A stretch of DNA of 64,000 nucleotides, from contig JALIRH010000003.1 in assembly GCA_023055505.1 (NCBI GenBank), positions 30,568,842 through 30,632,841 on the forward strand, in the 5' to 3' direction. This DNA is from Callipepla californica brunnescens. Taxonomy: Eukaryota > Chordata > Aves > Galliformes > Odontophoridae. The notes under the pieces are model-generated. The model worked only from the letters and a program-made list of their open reading frames with translations, did no database searches and was not told the origin of the DNA. A program made the translations under genes and the position numbers. Below are positions 12,243 to 22,235 of this stretch, piece by piece (the stretch's first letter is position 1; each line of letters opens with the position of its first letter).

Positions 12243-14117
12243 GAAGGCCAGATTCCCCATTCCATGAAAGCCAACATCTACGTAGTAAGCCTACTGCTCC
12301 ACGATGGCAGCAGATAGACTATCAGGAGGATAGGACATGCATGCCTTTAATCGACTGATGAAGGGAATGGTGATAAAGGCATAACAGAGTGCATGGCAGA
12401 ATTAGATCTTACATTTCAGCCTCTGGTTAGAATAAGATGTGCTGTGCCAGCTTGAAACAGAAGCATGAATAGGGCTCTCCAATTTAATAGTGTGCTGGAG
12501 CTGAAAAATCACGCATCCACAATTCAGCTTCTTATACAAAATCCTCAAGCATCTCAATAATCAATCTTGAGCTGTAGTTCCACAGCTACCCTCCTCTTGC
12601 ATAGTAAATAAATAAATAAAAAGTGACATAATGCTTATTGACCTTTATTCTTTGCTCAACAAGATGCTTTCTTCTGCTTTAAACAAAACACTGAAATATA
12701 CCTGCCTTCAGAGAAAGCAAGCCCTCTGTTCTCTCTGCCTTCCAAATCACCTATCATAATGGAGAGTTCTCACTTACAATTCACCTAAAAATTAAGCAAG
12801 GCCAGATTACTACCCTCACTTACTATAAGCAGTTGATAGAAAATACGTTACTTCAGTATAATTCACTGGGTTCTGGTATCTAAGAGAGTTCACTGGTGGG
12901 AAAAAAATGCCTGTTTTCAAATACAGCTATTTCAGTGGTTTTTAAACCATTTTAGCTCAGGCTAATGAGTCACCCTTTAAAAAACATCTTTGTTCTTTTT
13001 GGTGATTTTCTAGCAAAATGACCAAACAGTGGATGGCAAGTAAGCAAATGCTTGGCAAAATCTGACAGCTCAAAAAGCACCTTAAGAACAAGAGAATGAA
13101 AACTAGCCTCCAAAGCAAAAACTACAGAGCTGGAAGTGTGAGAACATGGAGAAATTACAAAGCTGCAGTGTAAGCAGTTACACAGGATGTCTTAATAGTG
13201 ATTTCTTCTGTTTTTTTTTTTTTTCATGCAGTCATGAGGCATTCATTACCATGATATAAACTGCAAAAGCTTTCATTTGAAAACACAAGAGGAATAGGAT
13301 ACTCAATTATTCCAGTTACAATCTCGTTAAGATCTTATTAAGTGCCCAGTATAAGATTATGCAGCTGTAACAATTTTACCTCAATTAAGAAGGCCTGCAA
13401 AATGAAGGGGAAGAATTTCATGCGGCTTAGAAGGTGATGCTGATAGCCTTCTAAAGAGAGCCTTTACATAAGCCTGTTTGAATTTCATAGACAAATATAG
13501 AGCAAGACAGGCATCACCAATCCAAACCAAAAAACCATTAGCATGGCAGGAATGCCATCTACATTCAAGTTCTCAGACAAATGCACACCTTGTGTTTTCT
13601 GCAAAAAGGACTGTTCTTCTTTTCTAGTTATTGGTACATTACAGGAAAAAAAGGTAACATTTTCAGGAGAATGCGGATATGCTTTTTGAAGATCAAATCA
13701 TTCACAAAAACCCTCATAGCCAGTGTCTTTACCCTCTGCTGTTTCTGCATGGCAAAACTAAAATTGTTTCTTCCTAACAAAACAATATCTCCATTAAGAC
13801 CCTCTCCCTGACTTGCACATTCCAAGAGCGTTGATGGATTTTCTTTGCTGTGGTTCCTATCTGCAGGTCATGGACCATAATGCACTTACGACAGAACCTC
13901 TAACATGAGTGCATAGCTTGCCAGATGGACTCGAGCCCACGGTGAGAAAACAAGGGGAATACAAAGGGCAAGGGAAGAAAGTTATCCTAATTTCTTCTTT
14001 GAAGGGAAGAAGCGTTGGTGACAACAGGAGGCTCTGCTTTCAGAGAGCTGTCATTGGTCAGGAAAGCTTATTAGAGAAACAGCTCCTACATTAAAACAAC
14101 AGAAATCAATTAAGATT

Positions 14118-14123
14118 TTTAAT
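14118..14123 (-). other. Candidate proximal poly(A) signal of EXOC8
   Basis: The minus strand reads ATTAAA about 575 bases after the stop codon and is followed by a T/GT-rich tract. ATTAAA is the commonest variant of the vertebrate signal. Confidence 0.35.
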
Positions 14124-14699
14124 TTAGATCCGTTCTAGAAATGAATGAAGAGATTACATATGCAAGAGAAACTGAGGAGTATCCATTTCTATCAAACAAA
14201 TCTGAATGTGCAAATCCATGTTGTTTATCTCTACTGCTTGCTGAGTCACATCTAGATGGTGGACATGCCTCACCAAATACCACACCCTGGGAGTGTTTCA
14301 GCACTTCCCTTCTACCAGAGCATTGCCTTAAAAAAGAACGCACACAATGATGTGACAAGAAGTGATCTTTTCCTGCCAAACAATGTCCATGTATTAAAGA
14401 TTTTCACAAACATTTGGCCAAAAATTGTACATCATAGGTACTCCTCAAGTCACAAGCACGACATTAACCATTTTTACAGGATATGCTGTACAAGGACACA
14501 CGATCTCAAATGCTACCTCTCACTTTTTCACACCCCCTCAAAAAAGAGTGCTGAACCTGTGACTGTAACTTCAGTCTCTGCAATCCTGCAACCAGGCTTT
14601 TTTCAGGGACTCAAAAAAGAAACCACATTCAGTTCATATATCCAATGTACAACATTCCAAGTGCTTTCACACTCTGTTCATAACAACTGTTTGTTCACT

Positions 14700-15308
14700 T
14701 CACACCACAGAGGTGGTACTTTCTGGATTTATACGCATCAATCTCGAAGCATTTCTCAGATCCTGTAGCTGCTTGGCTGGCTTTCCAACTCCCTCCTCAA
14801 ACCTCTTTTCCACAACAGGAAGGACAGTTTCATAAAGGAAGGACGCATTCTGCCTAATGAATGCTTTCTTCTCAGGGTCCTGTTCACACCGTAAACTGTA
14901 ATCAACATGCTGCACAGCCACTAGGATGATTTCCACAAGGCTCTCCAAAAGAACCATATGCAGCTCCGGAAAGTAAAGCTTTAACGCTTCCTCCAAGAAG
15001 GCCATAGTCTGCTTAGTGAAAGCTACTACAGTATAGCTAAGGTTGACCCAGCAGTCATCACCAGTGTATTGGTCAAAGTTGCCTACGCCGCAGCTCTTCA
15101 TCTCCTCCCTGAGTTTCCCCAGAGCCTCTGGAGTCATGAGGTTCATCCTTCTCCACATCTCCTCAGAGTTGCGGTGCTTGGTGGCCTCAATGATGATATC
15201 CTTGTAGCTCTGCAAAGCGCCTTTGATATCCTTTACCAGAAGAGCATGAATGATGAAGGTGAGATCCAGTCCAATGTCGCTGAGCTGCTTGCAGTGTTCC
15301 TTAGCTAC
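14700..15308 (-). CDS. EXOC8: EXOC8 coding exon 2
   Basis: It encodes residues 513-714 plus a TGA stop, starting VAKEHCKQLSDIG. The frame stays open a little way upstream into the intron, which is chance. Confidence 0.93.
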   Translation of the reverse strand, partial: VAKEHCKQLSDIGLDLTFIIHALLVKDIKGALQSYKDIIIEATKHRNSEEMWRRMNLMTPEALGKLREEMKSCGVGNFDQYTGDDCWVNLSYTVVAFTKQTMAFLEEALKLYFPELHMVLLESLVEIILVAVQHVDYSLRCEQDPEKKAFIRQNASFLYETVLPVVEKRFEEGVGKPAKQLQDLRNASRLMRINPESTTSVV

Positions 15309-17190
15309 CTTGGGTATTAAGGAAAAATAAAGTGTTATTTGATAAAATTGGTAAACATAGAAAACAGAAAGGGGGAATGTATTCTCAGAAAACAGGGAAG
15401 CATTTGTCATGGTTCACTTACTTCTTCTGTCTTGAGAAACCCCTTATTACTGATAAATCAAAAGACAAGCCGTGGCTGTCAAAAACACCAGACAGTTACC
15501 ATTATAATCTTTTTCTCCCCCCATAAGCTGAGAAAATTGGAAACCCTTCCAGAGTTGCACTGAGACAACAACTATTGGGGGAGGGATTAGAAATGAAGAT
15601 TTGCAACCCTTGTTCAGGCCACCACGGCACACCTCCCTCTTTGGGCACTCTTACCTTCACGCACTCTGCTGCGGTTGACAAGCTCTCTTTACTGTCAAAC
15701 ACTTGCTTACTAAAAGCATCCACAAACATTTTCATGGAAGAGCGGGCCCACACGACGAAGGCAGAGTAGCAGCCGTTGTTGCCAGCGAAGTCTGTCTCAA
15801 ACTCTCTGGCCGTCTCTAGAAGGCTGGTGAAAAAGACATGGCAGAGTTTGTGGATGTAGAGCAGCGTGGCACCTTCAATGCGCAGCTGTCGGATGGCCGT
15901 GTGCACCGCGGCCGCGCGGTTCTTCAGGAAGAGCTCACACGCCTTGGTGGACTGGCCCAAGCGAATGAGCTGGGACACGGCTCGGCGAGTGGCCCGTGGC
16001 CCTCCTCGCAGCGAGCGGTCTGGAGACAGCTCAAACACCAGCACGTCTGTCAGCTGCCGGACCCGCTCATCCACCTTGGCTCGCAGCTCCTTCACGGGCT
16101 GGCTCACGGGCTTGTCTCCCAAGTACTCGTTGAGTTTGTCGAGCAGGTCCACTGCCCCTTCGAAGTCCCGCTGAGCGATGCAGACATCCAGGTCCTCTGG
16201 CAACTCCTGGATCCACTCGAGCGAGAGGTCGACCGCCTCTTCCTCGGCAGAGGGCTCTTCCTCCTCCTCCTCCTCCTCCTCCTCGAAGGGGTTGGTGGAC
16301 TCTGGAGGCGTCGGGGCGGGCCGGGGCAGGGCCTCCTGCTCCAGGCGTCGCTTCTCGCTGAGGGCCCGGTTGCGCTTGGTCTCCTCCAGCACTTCCAGCC
16401 ACTCCTTCTTGATCTTGGCATTCTCGGCCTGGAAGATGCGGCTCTCGGGGAACATGAGCAGCTTGAACATGTCCTTCATGGGCGGGTTGTCCTTGACGTT
16501 GACCACGGCCAGCCCGTCGAGGGGGTACAGGGCGTTGTAGCGGTACGCACCGCGGCGGTTGGGCAGGGCGGTGGCCACCAGCAAGCAGTCGTTCATCAGG
16601 AAGGCGTGCACCCGCTGGATCTGCGCCATGTGGTCGGCGTCGTACTCCAGCAGGTCGCCGTTGTACACCAGGTACTTGCCGGGGCTCTCGGGCAGCAGGT
16701 CGCGGCAGCCCTCCACCTTCTCCAGCAGGGTGGTGAGCGTCCGCTGCCGGCCCTCCTCGCTGGCCGCAGCATCCTTGGCCGACAGCGGCAGGAAGGGGTC
16801 GGCGGCGGCGGCGGCGGCGCGGCGGGCGCCCAGGGCGGGGTCGTCGCGGTCGGCCTGCAGGAGCAGGGCCTGGGTGACGGCCTCCATGATGCCCTTCTGC
16901 TCGGTGAGGATGTGGCTGAGCTGGTACATCTCGCTCTCCAAGTAGCTGATCTCCCGCGCCGTCTCGATGAACTGCCGGTAGTTCTGGTAGACGTTGCGCT
17001 TCAGGCTCTGCGCCGTCTCCTCTTGCAGCGCCTGGATGCGCTGCCGGTGTTCCTGCAGGTCCCGGTCGCCGTCCGACTGCTGCGACAGCTGCTTCACGTA
17101 CTCCGCCGCCGCGAACCCCCCCGACTCCAGCTGCCGCCGCAGCCGGCTCCCGCCGCCGCCGCCGCCGCCCTCCCCAAGCGCCAGCGCCAT
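14700..17190 (-). CDS. EXOC8: Exocyst complex component 8 (Exo84), two coding exons
   Basis: This subunit of the octameric exocyst tethers secretory vesicles to the plasma membrane, and its PH domain binds active RalA. The joined exons (17190-15655 and 15308-14700) encode 714 residues against about 725 in human. Visible in order: a glycine run (8-14), an N-terminal coiled-coil Vps51/Exo84 region (about 20-110), an alanine run, a PH domain (about 168-275), an acidic run of more than ten glutamates from 303, and the Exo84 C-terminal helical region to the end (PESTTSVV). The C-terminal half matches human nearly residue for residue. The start was chosen at 17190 because it begins MALAL, has A at -3 and G at +4, and everything upstream in the open frame is promoter. 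The human gene has no coding intron; this one has a 346-bp intron. Confidence 0.96.
15309..15654 (-). other. EXOC8 intron, 346 bp
   Basis: On the minus strand it starts GTAAGAG and ends TTAATACCCAAG, a good donor and an acceptable acceptor. Removing it joins ECVK to VAKEHC, which is the continuous human protein text. The intron is AT-rich and has stops in frame. Confidence 0.9.
15655..17190 (-). CDS. EXOC8: EXOC8 coding exon 1
   Basis: It encodes residues 1-512, ending GAG TGC GTG AAG, then the donor GTAAGAG. The phase is 0. It is GC-rich at the 5' end. Reading through the donor would add 50 residues and stop at 15502. Confidence 0.93.
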
Positions 17191-17440
17191 GCTCACCGCC
17201 CGCCGCCGCCACCGAGATTTCCACTGCGCCTGCGCGCGGCGCCGCCGCTCGAGACGGCTTTGCCGCTCCCCGTGCGCATGCGCAACCGCTCCGCCGGGAA
17301 GGGGCGAACCGGGAGCTGCGCGGGGCGTCACGCCTGCGCCGTGGGGACGCGCAGCTCGCAAGCGCGCACGCGTCATAGACTGGAGGCGGCCGTTGGGGTG
17401 CGTGGCGTGGGGCGTTGTGGAGGGGCCGGCGGCGGTTGGC
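17191..17440. promoter_or_regulatory. Shared bidirectional EXOC8/SPRTN promoter
   Basis: Two start codons in opposite directions lie only 250 bases apart in a CpG-dense, TATA-less gap. Within it are the perfect palindrome TGCGCATGCGCA and further TGCGCCTGCGC-like words, all typical of NRF1-driven housekeeping promoters. Transcription start points cannot be placed without RNA data. Confidence 0.75.
17273..17284. promoter_or_regulatory. Palindromic NRF1 site
   Basis: TGCGCATGCGCA matches the NRF1 consensus YGCGCAYGCGCR at every position and is a perfect 12-bp palindrome. It lies 83 bases above the EXOC8 ATG and 157 bases above the SPRTN ATG. Confidence 0.75.
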
Positions 17441-17694
17441 ATGGAGCGGGAGCAGCACGAAGGGGACGATGACATGGCGCTGGCGCTGCAGCTCCAGGAG
17501 CTGTGGGAGGCGGAGGCGCGCGAAGAGACCCCGCCGGACCCCGCGGCTCTTCGCCCGCTGTCGGTGGTGGACGAGGCCTGGGAGCTGCTGGACCCCAGCC
17601 CCGACGTGCACGGCCTCTTCGTGCAGTTCAACGAGGCGCTCTTCTGGGGGCGGCTGGCGGCCGTGGAGGTGTCCTGGAGCCCGCGCATGACTCT
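17441..17694 (+). CDS. SPRTN: SPRTN coding exon 1
   Basis: It encodes residues 1-84 plus two bases of codon 85, ending ATGACTCT before GTAAGG. Reading through would hit a stop at once. Confidence 0.9.
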
Positions 17695-20522
17695 GTAAGG
17701 ACCCGGCGGGATGAGGGCTGGGGGGCTGCTCATGGGCTCCTGCCCCTTCCTTTCCTGGTTGGGGTTGGGGGCTGACTTGTTGCGTTGTAAAAGCCCCTCG
17801 TCTTCAGTGCTTTGTTCCTGGGTGTCTTTCAGCTGCGCTGGGGTGTGTAAATACGAAGGGAACGGTGGCATGTGTTCCATTCGCCTGAGTGAGCCTCTCC
17901 TGAAGTTACGGCCCAGGAAGGATCTCGTCGAGGTATCAGAAGGCTGCTGGCGTACCTGGGCGTGAAACAGATGGCACCTCACCATCATACACTCACCCAC
18001 ATCTTACATCCCGTAGCGGAGTTCTTACGTACTCGGGGCTTGCAAAATAGTGGGGGTGCTCAGGTTCGGTTAATGGAGATGCTGTATTTTTTATCTTCAT
18101 ACATATTGCTCTTCGGCTGTGGAGGGGGTGATCTCTTTAGAGGTCTGATGAGCTTCAGGACTGCTCTTTCTGGAACGACACTCATATTGGAGTAGAGTAA
18201 CTACTGTGTTTTTATGGCTCAGGCACAACGTGTGAATGTATGAAAATTAGATCAGTGCCAAGATGAACAAATATTTCCAGCTTAGTTTTTTAGTTACGTG
18301 TAACGCTCTTAGTTTAATAACTGATGTTTTCTCCGTTGTTTCAGACGCTGTTGCATGAGATGATCCACGCCCTGCTTTTTGTTACTAACAATGACAGAGA
18401 TCGTGACTCTCACGGGCCAGAGTTCTGCAAGCACATGCGTCGCATTAATCGTCTGACTGGAGCCAATGTCACAGTAAGCATAGTCCACTTAATCTATCTG
18501 TATGTAAATTCAAAATTCACAATGGTTCATGAATTCAGAGGCGGAATAACCCCATGTTCACGATAATATCTGGGGAACAGCAGCAGCCTGCTTTAGTTGA
18601 GATCAGTAGAACCTGGTGAGTTGATGATATTGAAGATTTGTGTCTGCAGTATGATTAATTAAGGTAATAGGAGGATGGAGAATGTCATGCTAGTATTGTG
18701 TACTTTAGAAATGGTTTTATTGCAGCTCAGGTAAGGCAGATGGGATATCTTTTGGTACATCTTGTCTTTTTTAAAGATCAGATTTCACCCAGATTGAACT
18801 GTTCTAACCAATAGCGTAGAAATCATGGCAGTAAGGTGTCTTAGAGATTAAAATGTAAAACCAGGATGAGGGGAGCAGGGGGAGAAGTTTACTCACAACA
18901 GTAAAATAAAGTTTTGTCAAAGAGGGGTAATAAAGTTGGAAGGGTGTTTCAAAACACAGAGCACGTGTGTTTCTAAGATCCCTTAGAACACTGCACTGTG
19001 TTTGTTTTGCAGAGAAGGCATGTGGAGGAGGGCTTTGTGCCATGTCTTTTCCACTAGCAGCTGAACTCTCTTCTTCCTTCTTGATACCTTACTGGCAAGC
19101 AGGACTTTATCTGTGACCTGTAATGTGAAAGAATGTGGTGGTGATGGTGGATGTGTGTGTGTGAAGTTGGTAGAGATAGTACTGACTAAAATGAGAATTC
19201 TTCTGAGTGACTGGCACTTGTTTTTTTTTTTTTTTGCTAAAACCTAGATCTACCATAATTTTCACGACGAGGTGGATTCCTACCGCCAGCACTGGTGGCG
19301 ATGCAACGGCCCCTGTCAGTACAGAAGACCTTATTTTGGGTATGTGAAACGTTCCATGAATAGAGCACCCTCTGCACGAGACTTCTGGTGGGCTGAGCAT
19401 CAAGAGAACTGTGGAGGTACATTCACAAAAGTGAAAGAGCCTGAGAATTTCTCTAAGAAACCCAAGGAGAAAACTGAGCTGGAAAACCTTCAGAATTCCA
19501 AGTCAGCTAATAAAGGTATGGAAAACTATTTCTTCCTTCTTCACGACTGTTCTTGTACAATCAGTCCCTTGAGCAGGTGTTGTCACGTGCCCTTGTATTA
19601 GATACTACTGTTATATAGAAAGGAACAGGGCCTATTTTGTTTGTTTCTAGGCTTCTCAGCTTAATTGTTCACAAGGTTTATTTTGCTGCACTATTTTCAA
19701 GCAACAGTGTTGTTTTTTTTGTTTTGTTTTTCAAATAAGCCCATGGTTTATGTATGGAAAAGCTTGCTAGATGTTTGTTTTTTCTTCTTTGCAGGCCGTG
19801 TGCGTTTGGGTGATAGGAAAGATCCGAAGCCTTTCAGTGGGAACGGGTATCGGCTTGGAGGAGCAGAGGGGCTCTCAGAACAAAGCTTAATACTCAGCAG
19901 TAATGTTAAAAACGGTGAGAGATCTGGTTCACAGCATCGTCCAGCAGGAAGCACGATACCACTTCCTAAAAATGAGATAAAATTTGAAAGATCACCCCGT
20001 CTCGATACCTTCTTCCCTCTCTTTACTGATGATGTTAGTGAGAAAGTGAACTTGGCTTCAAAGCGGGAGTTCCCTAAACTCTCTGTGGCTAATACAAAAG
20101 TGTACAAGAACGTTAACGGATCACCTGTTAAAATTGCTCGTGTTGTGGAAGAAAACTCAAACCAAGGTTCTGCAAAAGGCAAGAGGGTTTTGCCGCCATG
20201 CTATAGCAGGTCACCAAAGCAAGTTTGCTTGCAGCAGGCTGCAGCAGCTCAGGCTCTGCCCGAGAAGAAAAGTTTGGAAAACACAGCGCAGCAATGGCCG
20301 AGGAAGGAGGACAGAACTACTTTTGAAAACTATTTCATAAAAAAGAATACTGATATGACTTCAGGTACAAATACACCAATGAAAAGTGAAGGTGAATCTG
20401 CAGTGTGCTCTCCAAGATCCGGCACTGCTGAAAGGCAGGAAAGAAACGTCAGTTGTCCTGTGTGCCAGACTGAGGTTCTGGAGTCTGAAATAAACGAGCA
20501 CCTCGATTCTTGTCTTGTCTGA
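17441..20522 (+). CDS. SPRTN: SprT-like metalloprotease Spartan (DVC1), five coding exons
   Basis: This replication-coupled protease degrades DNA-protein crosslinks and recruits p97/VCP. The exons 17441-17694, 17833-17932, 18345-18473, 19248-19515 and 19795-20522 join in frame to 492 residues (human about 489). The SprT domain fills roughly 30-225. The zinc motif is HEMIH (122-126, catalytic Glu123), with the third ligand His141. The metalloprotease sub-domain with WWRCNGPC and CGG follows. The SHP box for p97 is FSGNGYRLG (264-272). A weak PCNA box is at 317-324. The UBZ4 ubiquitin-binding finger uses Cys471, Cys474, His486 and Cys490 and ends two residues before the stop. The start at 17441 gives MEREQHEGDDDM; the in-frame ATG at 17474 would give a shorter N-terminus closer to human. 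All introns are GT-AG. Confidence 0.96.
17833..17932 (+). CDS. SPRTN: SPRTN coding exon 2
   Basis: One hundred bases follow TTTCAG and encode CAGVCKYEGNGGMCSIRLSE and onward to the end of KDLVE. The donor is GTATCAG. It lies in the SprT domain ahead of the zinc motif. Confidence 0.93.
18345..18473 (+). CDS. SPRTN: SPRTN coding exon 3 (active site)
   Basis: Forty-three codons in phase 0 carry the whole catalytic HEMIH motif and the third histidine ligand (HGPEF). They are flanked by TTTCAG and GTAAGC. Confidence 0.95.
19248..19515 (+). CDS. SPRTN: SPRTN coding exon 4
   Basis: It starts IYHNFHDEVDSYRQHWWRCN after AACCTAG and carries the cysteine-bearing zinc-binding sub-domain. It ends in phase 1 at ..SANK plus G. 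Retention of the next intron would add GMENYFF.. and stop at 19601, giving a 278-residue form without SHP, PIP or UBZ. Confidence 0.93.
19795..20522 (+). CDS. SPRTN: SPRTN coding exon 5
   Basis: This last coding exon holds the SHP box, the weak PCNA box, the disordered linker and the UBZ4 finger, then a TGA stop. It follows TTCTTTGCAG. Confidence 0.95.
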
Positions 20523-21625
20523 TCACAAGAATCCTCCTTCTGCAGCGCTCTCTTGAAGGAAAAAGGATGATATAACTGCATGTTTTTAAGGCAGCTTTTA
20601 AAATCAAGATGTTCTAAATCCTGCTAATTTATCTTTGTTCCTTGGACCATAACGTGTTGTCTCTTGAAGAACAGTCAAAAAAAAAAATACTAGTTAACCA
20701 CCAGTAAGTGAAAAGAATTATTTTCCTTACTGCACTGGAGATAAACAGCAGGTATCTTTAGAATAGCAAGTATTTTGTTTAAGCCATCATTACACATTCA
20801 GGTGGTCGTAAATAAGAGTCTCAAGAGCTTTCATTGAAGGTGGGAGAAGCATAGGCCCCAGAAACATAGCAAACCATTAACGTGTGGATTGTGGAGCAGG
20901 AAAAGAGAAAATCCAGAGAAATCAAGGGATGCTTGGAAGACAAGGGCTCAGAGCTTAAGGGCTCAGTTTAAAAAGACTTAAAATAAGCTTTGTTTACAAA
21001 AGGGTTTGAAAGTTAGCTGCATTGTTAAAAGGGTGGGCAAATGCAGGCTAACAGGTTTCCATATTCTGCGTGCCTTCTGGCCAGGGGGTCTGGCTAGGCC
21101 TTCCAGCCACTTACCTCTGGTGTTTTGCACAAATTCATTGAGAGTTCACTATCATAATGATGTGGTGGTTAAGTATGTGAGTAACTTCCCCACGTTACGT
21201 TGATGCTGCTAAGTAAAAGTTGTGAGGAGCATTGGTGGCAACACTGGTAAAGACTGTTACTGGCTGTGTCATAAAAGCTTCCTTCTGCTCTACTGCAAGT
21301 GTTTAACTGTTTAAACGATGATAAGCTTGATTACTTAAGTATAAAATTGGTTATAAATATTTCTGTTAAAAGAAGAAACACTTTCTCATATGACATTACT
21401 ACTACAACTTTAAATGGCTATATTAGCTGTAGATGCACATATTTTTGCCCTTAAATTATCTGCAGTTCTTTAAGACAAGGAAATAAAGTAATGTGGAATG
21501 GAAGTTAATAAATGACATTTACTCTTTTTAAATACTGCTGCATTCTAAACTGTTGACACTAAGGATGTTTAACGTGGATTGAATTGTTCTTATATGTTCT
21601 AAATAAATGGGTTCTGAATTCTACA
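20523..21625 (+). other. Probable SPRTN 3' UTR
   Basis: This AT-rich, repeat-free sequence follows the stop. It contains AATAAA at 21482-21487, 21507-21512 and 21602-21607. The last is followed by T/GT-rich sequence, so I place the end near 21625. There is no transcript support. Confidence 0.5.
21602..21607 (+). other. Candidate SPRTN poly(A) signal
   Basis: AATAAA lies about 1.08 kb after the stop. Two earlier AATAAA copies at 21482 and 21507 could give shorter messages. Confidence 0.5.
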
Positions 21626-22145
21626 CCGTTTTTAAGCCTGGGTTTCACATGGCAGTCGTGGCCATCTTACGTTAGTGCTCATGGATGTGTTTCCTTTCTG
21701 TGTCAACACTTTTCCATCTCATATTTCCTTCTAAAAGCGTATTGCTGAGTATGTTGTGTTGACCTCTGCCATCTCCACTGTGTGCTTAATATAGTTTCGC
21801 TTCTGTTTCGTTTCTTTGGCAAACACTGCCTTTACAAATACCAATTCTAAATCTTGGTTTGGCGTGTCCATTTCTTGTGCATCCATAAAACTGCAGCGTT
21901 TCCACTGAAACTTGACATTCCTGAGGACAGCATTGCTTGGGCATATTTGGATTACTTTTGAGATGTCTCTCAGTATTGTTCTCCTCAGTTTCTTGGCCTA
22001 TGTCTTCCCAATTGCAACTGGTAGGAGGAAAGGAGAGGAAAGGATTAGTATTGCCAAATGTATTTTCATATTAGAGTGGGATTTCTTTGGGAATTAATCT
22101 GTAGAAGTCAGTGAATAGTATAGCCTAAAAATAGAAATAGAAATG

Positions 22146-22235
22146 GAACCATAGAGTCACTCAGGTTGGAAAAGACCTTGGAGATCACTGAGTCCAACCA
22201 CGACCTAACCATACTACCCTAACTCTTATGCTATA
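22146..22235 (-). repeat. CR1 LINE 3' fragment
   Basis: On the plus strand it reads the standard reversed CR1 end: AACCATAGAGTCACTCAGG, TTGGAAAAGACCTTGGAGAT, then GAGTCCAACCACGACCTAACC. It is preceded by short AAATAG repeats, which suits the CR1 terminal repeat. Confidence 0.85.

Larger units (their letters stand above)
12003..14699 (-). other. Probable EXOC8 3' UTR region, otherwise no gene seen
   Basis: This AT-rich unique sequence lies directly after the EXOC8 stop codon. It holds no recognisable exon. It contains a C10-A10 run at 12223-12242 and an ATAAATAAATAAATAAA stretch near 12606. Two poly(A)-type hexamers on the minus strand (14118-14123 and 11997-12002) bracket likely ends of the EXOC8 message. 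How much of it is UTR cannot be settled without RNA. Confidence 0.35.
15890..17780. promoter_or_regulatory. CpG island over EXOC8 and SPRTN 5' ends
   Basis: Dense CpG covers most of EXOC8 exon 1, the intergenic gap and SPRTN exon 1. This explains the long spurious open frames on both strands. Confidence 0.8.

Noticed and set aside
14256..14768. 170-codon plus-strand frame overlapping the EXOC8 3' end
   Set aside because: It lies mostly in AT-rich EXOC8 3' UTR and is antisense to the last coding residues. No homology is recognised.
15838..17472. 544-codon open frame on the plus strand across EXOC8
   Set aside because: It is the antisense shadow of EXOC8 exon 1. The Leu/Gln/Val-rich text mirrors the sense codons, and no family is recognisable.
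16067..17611. 514-codon minus-strand frame rich in Arg/Gly/Pro
   Set aside because: It is an out-of-frame reading of EXOC8 in CpG-dense DNA.
17191..18000. N-terminal extension of EXOC8 to an ATG at 18000
   Set aside because: The added residues overlap SPRTN exons 1-2 and the promoter on the other strand and match no exocyst protein. The MALAL start has a good context and fits human length.
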